NCBI GenBank assembly: GCA_029266415.1
Contig: JAQSWW010000002.1
Coordinates: 1 to 51,858 of the forward strand
Length of the DNA: 51,858 bases
DNA from: Actinomycetospora sp.
Lineage (GTDB): Bacteria; Actinomycetota; Actinomycetes; Mycobacteriales; Pseudonocardiaceae
Direction: 5' to 3'
Shown here: positions 50,152 to 51,858 of the stretch, one piece after another
Layout: each line of letters opens with the position of its first letter
How positions within the stretch are numbered: the first letter of the stretch is position 1
Translations under genes and position numbers: made by a program
Notes under the pieces: generated by a model
Databases searched by the model: none
The model's input: the letters and a program-made list of their open reading frames with translations, nothing else
Told to the model about the DNA's origin: nothing

Positions 50152-50619
50152 ATGTCTGAGCAGGTCGACCCGACCACCTCTGCGGGGCCGCGTGGTCCCT
50201 CGGGGGCGCCCGCGCGCCACGACCGGACCTCGACGGCGGGTGGCGCTGGCGACCTGACGGGCTGGGTGCACTTCGGCGCGGTGATGATGACGATCATCGG
50301 CGTCTTCGGTGTCATCGAGGGCGTGGCCGCCCTGCTGAGACCGACCACCTACATCGCGGTGAACGGCACTGTGCTCAGCATCGACCTGGCCGCCTGGGGC
50401 TGGTTGCACCTGATCCTGGGGGCCCTGCTGGCCGTCACCGGGGTGAGCCTGCTCCGTGAGGCACCGTCGTGGGCACGGTCCCTGGGCACGGTGCTGGTCG
50501 CTCTGAGCATCCTGGTCCAGATGGCGTGGCTGCCGGCCTATCCCCTCTGGTCGATCGTCGTGATCGTCCTCGATGTGGTCGTCATCTGCGCACTCGTGCT
50601 GACCTGGGGCGACCGGTGA
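50152..50619 (+). CDS. DUF7144 family membrane protein (paralogue 3)
   Basis: 155 residues: a 40-residue polar N-terminus, then VHFGAVMMTIIGVFGVIEGV, AVNGTVLSIDLAAWGWLHLI, LGALLAVTGVSLLREA and QMAWLPAYPLWSIVVIVLDV. It resembles paralogue 1 more than paralogue 2 in the last helices (AYPxWSI...LTWGD). GGAGCGAGAAG precedes ATG 50152. The stop overlaps the GTG of the next small membrane protein, so the two are coupled. Confidence 0.85.
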   Translation: MSEQVDPTTSAGPRGPSGAPARHDRTSTAGGAGDLTGWVHFGAVMMTIIGVFGVIEGVAALLRPTTYIAVNGTVLSIDLAAWGWLHLILGALLAVTGVSLLREAPSWARSLGTVLVALSILVQMAWLPAYPLWSIVVIVLDVVVICALVLTWGDR

Positions 50620-50942
50620 CGTCCACGGACGACGGTGGGGGGCCGCTGCCGCCGGACCCGCCGACGCGAGGACACGGCGAGGACCCGGCGGCGAGCGGCG
50701 TGGACAGCGCGACCGAGCGGCCGGAGCGCTGGGAATGGCACGTCGAGATCCCGTACATCGGTCCCGTCGGCTGGCCTCTCACCGGCAGTCTCAGCTACCT
50801 GATCACCGTGAGCGCGCTCGCCGCGTTCGAGGTGATCCCCGTGCCCATCGCCGGCGTGCTCGCGGTCGGCCACATCATGGCGCGCAACCGGGACAACAAG
50901 GTCGTGAGCGAGATCGGCGCGGGCCTCAAGGTGGTCGGCTGA
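50616..50942 (+). CDS. Small membrane protein, unknown family
   Basis: 108 residues: a 50-residue Pro/Gly/Asp-rich N-terminus, EWHVEIPYIGPVGWPLTGSL, then hydrophobic SYLITVSALAAFEVIPVPIA and GVLAVGHIMARNRDNKVVSE. One or two membrane spans. GTG 50616 is chosen by its 4-bp overlap with the DUF7144 stop. I do not recognise the family; the operon with DUF7144 and a SpoIIAA-like protein is the only hint. Confidence 0.6.
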   Translation: MTSTDDGGGPLPPDPPTRGHGEDPAASGVDSATERPERWEWHVEIPYIGPVGWPLTGSLSYLITVSALAAFEVIPVPIAGVLAVGHIMARNRDNKVVSEIGAGLKVVG

Positions 50943-50986
50943 CCTCGACGTGGGTCCTCTGCGCGCGCTCGCACGGAAGGAGAGGG

Positions 50987-51367
50987 ATGCTCAAGCACAT
51001 CCAGGAGATGCCCGCAGGGACACTCGGCTTCGAGGCGATCGACAAGGTCGACGACGACGACTTCGAGGACACCGTGGAGCCCGTCCTGCGCCGGGAAGTC
51101 GCCGCCGGCAGGGCGATCAGGATGCTCTACCTCCTCGGTCCCGGGCTGCTCGAGTACGAGGGCGAGGCGCTGGGCGACCAGCTGAAGTTCGCGGCGCGCC
51201 ATGCGACGTCCTACGAGCGTGTGGCGGTCGTGAGCGACCAGGAGTGGCTGCGCCCGGCGCTGCGCGTGCTCTCCGCGCTCGTGCCGGGACAGCTGCGGGC
51301 GTTCCCGCTCGACCAGCTCGAACAGGCGAAGGAGTGGCTGGCCGGGAGGCCGGAGCAACGGACCTGA
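50987..51367 (+). CDS. SpoIIAA-like / STAS-fold protein (PF11964-like)
   Basis: 126 residues: MLKHIQEMPAGTLGFEAIDK, VDDDDFEDTVEPVLRREVAA, IRMLYLLGPGLLEYEGEALG, then LKFAARHATSYERVAVVSDQ and FPLDQLEQAKEWLAG. This is the SpoIIAA-like family, a STAS-type fold found in environmental bacteria, with no defined ligand. AAGGAGAGGG is a strong ribosome site for ATG 50987. It follows the small membrane protein by 44 bp. Confidence 0.8.
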   Translation: MLKHIQEMPAGTLGFEAIDKVDDDDFEDTVEPVLRREVAAGRAIRMLYLLGPGLLEYEGEALGDQLKFAARHATSYERVAVVSDQEWLRPALRVLSALVPGQLRAFPLDQLEQAKEWLAGRPEQRT

Positions 51368-51514
51368 CCCGCGCCTCGCGTCGCGGCCGCGACCCTCAGG
51401 TCCCACGTCCGGTCGTGATCGGGACACGGTGGTGTGACCGAGCCCCCATCGGCACGTCGCGAATCGTGCTACCATTCTTGGGCAGCTCTCGCGCTGCGGA
51501 TCGATCATTCAGGC

Positions 51515-51533
51515 AGGAATGGATGCCATTCCT
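51515..51533. promoter_or_regulatory. Palindrome AGGAATGG-ATG-CCATTCCT
   Basis: A perfect 8-bp inverted repeat with a 3-base centre, in the 393-bp non-coding gap (51368-51760) upstream of the asparagine synthetase-type gene. The gap is more AT-rich than the coding DNA and includes GTGCTACCATTCTTGGG at about 51466-51482, where TACCAT could be a -10 box. An operator for a dimeric regulator, or a hairpin. Confidence 0.45.
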
Positions 51534-51663
51534 CCGCTCGCCGCACGAACCGGCGAGCACCTGGAGCGATCGTGATCAGTAGTTGTCAGACGACGGGGAG
51601 TTCCCGAGGGTACAGGGCGGTCAGTGATCGCATCACGGGCCCTGACCAGGGGCGATGATGGGG

Positions 51664-51681
51664 GAGCGCCGCACGGCGCTC
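51664..51681 (+). promoter_or_regulatory. Hairpin upstream of the asparagine synthetase-type gene
   Basis: GAGCGCC (51664-51670), GCAC, GGCGCTC (51675-51681): a stable 7-bp stem about 80 bp before the GTG start. No T-run follows, so it is either a terminator for upstream transcription or part of the leader. A TAGGAT box at 51740-51745 would place a transcription start only about 10 bases before the gene. Confidence 0.4.
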
Positions 51682-51760
51682 GGACACGTCGCCCACACGG
51701 TTGCCCACTCTCCCCGATCGACGAAATTCGACTTCGACCTAGGATGTGTGAACCCGCCTC

Positions 51761-51858
51761 GTGTGCGGAATCGTCGCGGCGTACGGAACCATCGACCCGG
51801 AGAAGTGCGAGCGGATGCTCGCTCGTATCCATCACCGAGGACCGGACGACACGGGGCG
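51761..51858 (+). CDS. asnB: Asparagine synthase (glutamine-hydrolysing) type protein, N-terminus only
   Basis: The reading frame runs off the window end. GTG TGC GGA begins (M)CGIVAAYGTIDPEKCERMLA, then RIHHRGPDDTG. The Cys directly after the start is the nucleophile of class II (Ntn) glutamine amidotransferases once Met is removed, and HRGPDDTG is typical of asparagine synthetase B rather than of PurF or GlmS. The start is fixed by that Cys. Whether this is a housekeeping AsnB or one tailoring a natural product or cell-wall precursor cannot be judged from 32 residues. Confidence 0.8.
   Translation, partial: MCGIVAAYGTIDPEKCERMLARIHHRGPDDTG

Noticed and set aside
51761-51858. Start of the last gene at one of the GTG codons at 51746-51750.
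   Set aside because: Those codons are out of frame with the CGIVAAYG nucleophile motif, which must directly follow the start.

Overview
The window reads as chromosome of a very GC-rich actinomycete. Third codon positions are almost always G or C, GTG starts are common, and many genes overlap by 4 bp (ATGA/GTGA). The marker families fit Actinobacteria and most closely Pseudonocardiaceae (inference; no marker rRNA gene is present): a fused E2-E1 oxoglutarate decarboxylase (Kgd) next to a DUF6104 protein, a class E sortase, a GAF-ANTAR regulator, DUF5709, three DUF7144 proteins, an ERCC4/Lsr2-type nuclease, a LigD-type polymerase domain and an F420/FMN PPOX protein. No tRNA, rRNA, CRISPR array, transposase or phage gene was seen.

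Layout. 0-1.5 kb: remains of a family 2 glycosyltransferase, a 52-residue LAYTG sorting-signal peptide and a class E sortase. 1.3-6.3 kb (minus): DUF6104, kgd with an internal deletion and frameshift, and a frameshifted secreted protein. 6.4-10.1 kb (minus): a double-length ABC exporter. 10.6-13.3 kb (plus): a coupled cysteine dioxygenase-rhodanese-acyl-CoA ligase operon. 13.5-16.7 kb (plus): DUF5709, a membrane-anchored septum-type protein, an MHS symporter and a uridine-kinase-like protein. 16.7-19.2 kb (minus): an ERCC4-Lsr2 nuclease and a D-lactate/glycolate-type FAD oxidase. 19.2-20.6 kb (plus): a RibD/DHFR-like reductase and a siderophore-interacting protein. 20.7-25.4 kb (minus): two membrane proteins and a four-gene, fully overlapping acyltransferase / LLM monooxygenase / adenylation domain / carrier protein operon, the best candidate for an undescribed pathway. 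25.7-33.6 kb: an ABC-ATPase-domain protein, an L,D-transpeptidase, a LigD polymerase, a HemK-like methyltransferase plus BKACE enzyme facing RraA-SDR-SGNH genes, and a dead GNAT gene.

33.6-43 kb is rich in regulation and stress functions: PPOX and HdeD proteins; a minus-strand transcription unit GAF-ANTAR / AraC / VOC / UvrA-like; a LuxR-type regulator; and two Xre-type regulators, one frameshifted and one cut at its 5' end. 43-51.4 kb holds an APP1-phospholipase D fusion, LapA, three DUF7144 paralogues, remnants of a LuxR and a BCCT gene, an EmrB-type MFS pump and a SpoIIAA-like protein. The last 98 bases open an asparagine synthetase-type glutamine amidotransferase.

Two patterns cut across the window. 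First, many coding regions are broken: glycosyltransferase, kgd, secreted protein, GNAT, Xre, HTTM and BCCT. Some breaks are single missing bases, which could be assembly errors. Others are larger deletions, abutting truncated genes or nonsense changes, which look like real decay. Second, two families of short hairpin repeats occur just after stop codons. One is placed at convergent gene junctions; the other has a perfect 36-base core followed by a conserved 9-mer 10 bases later.
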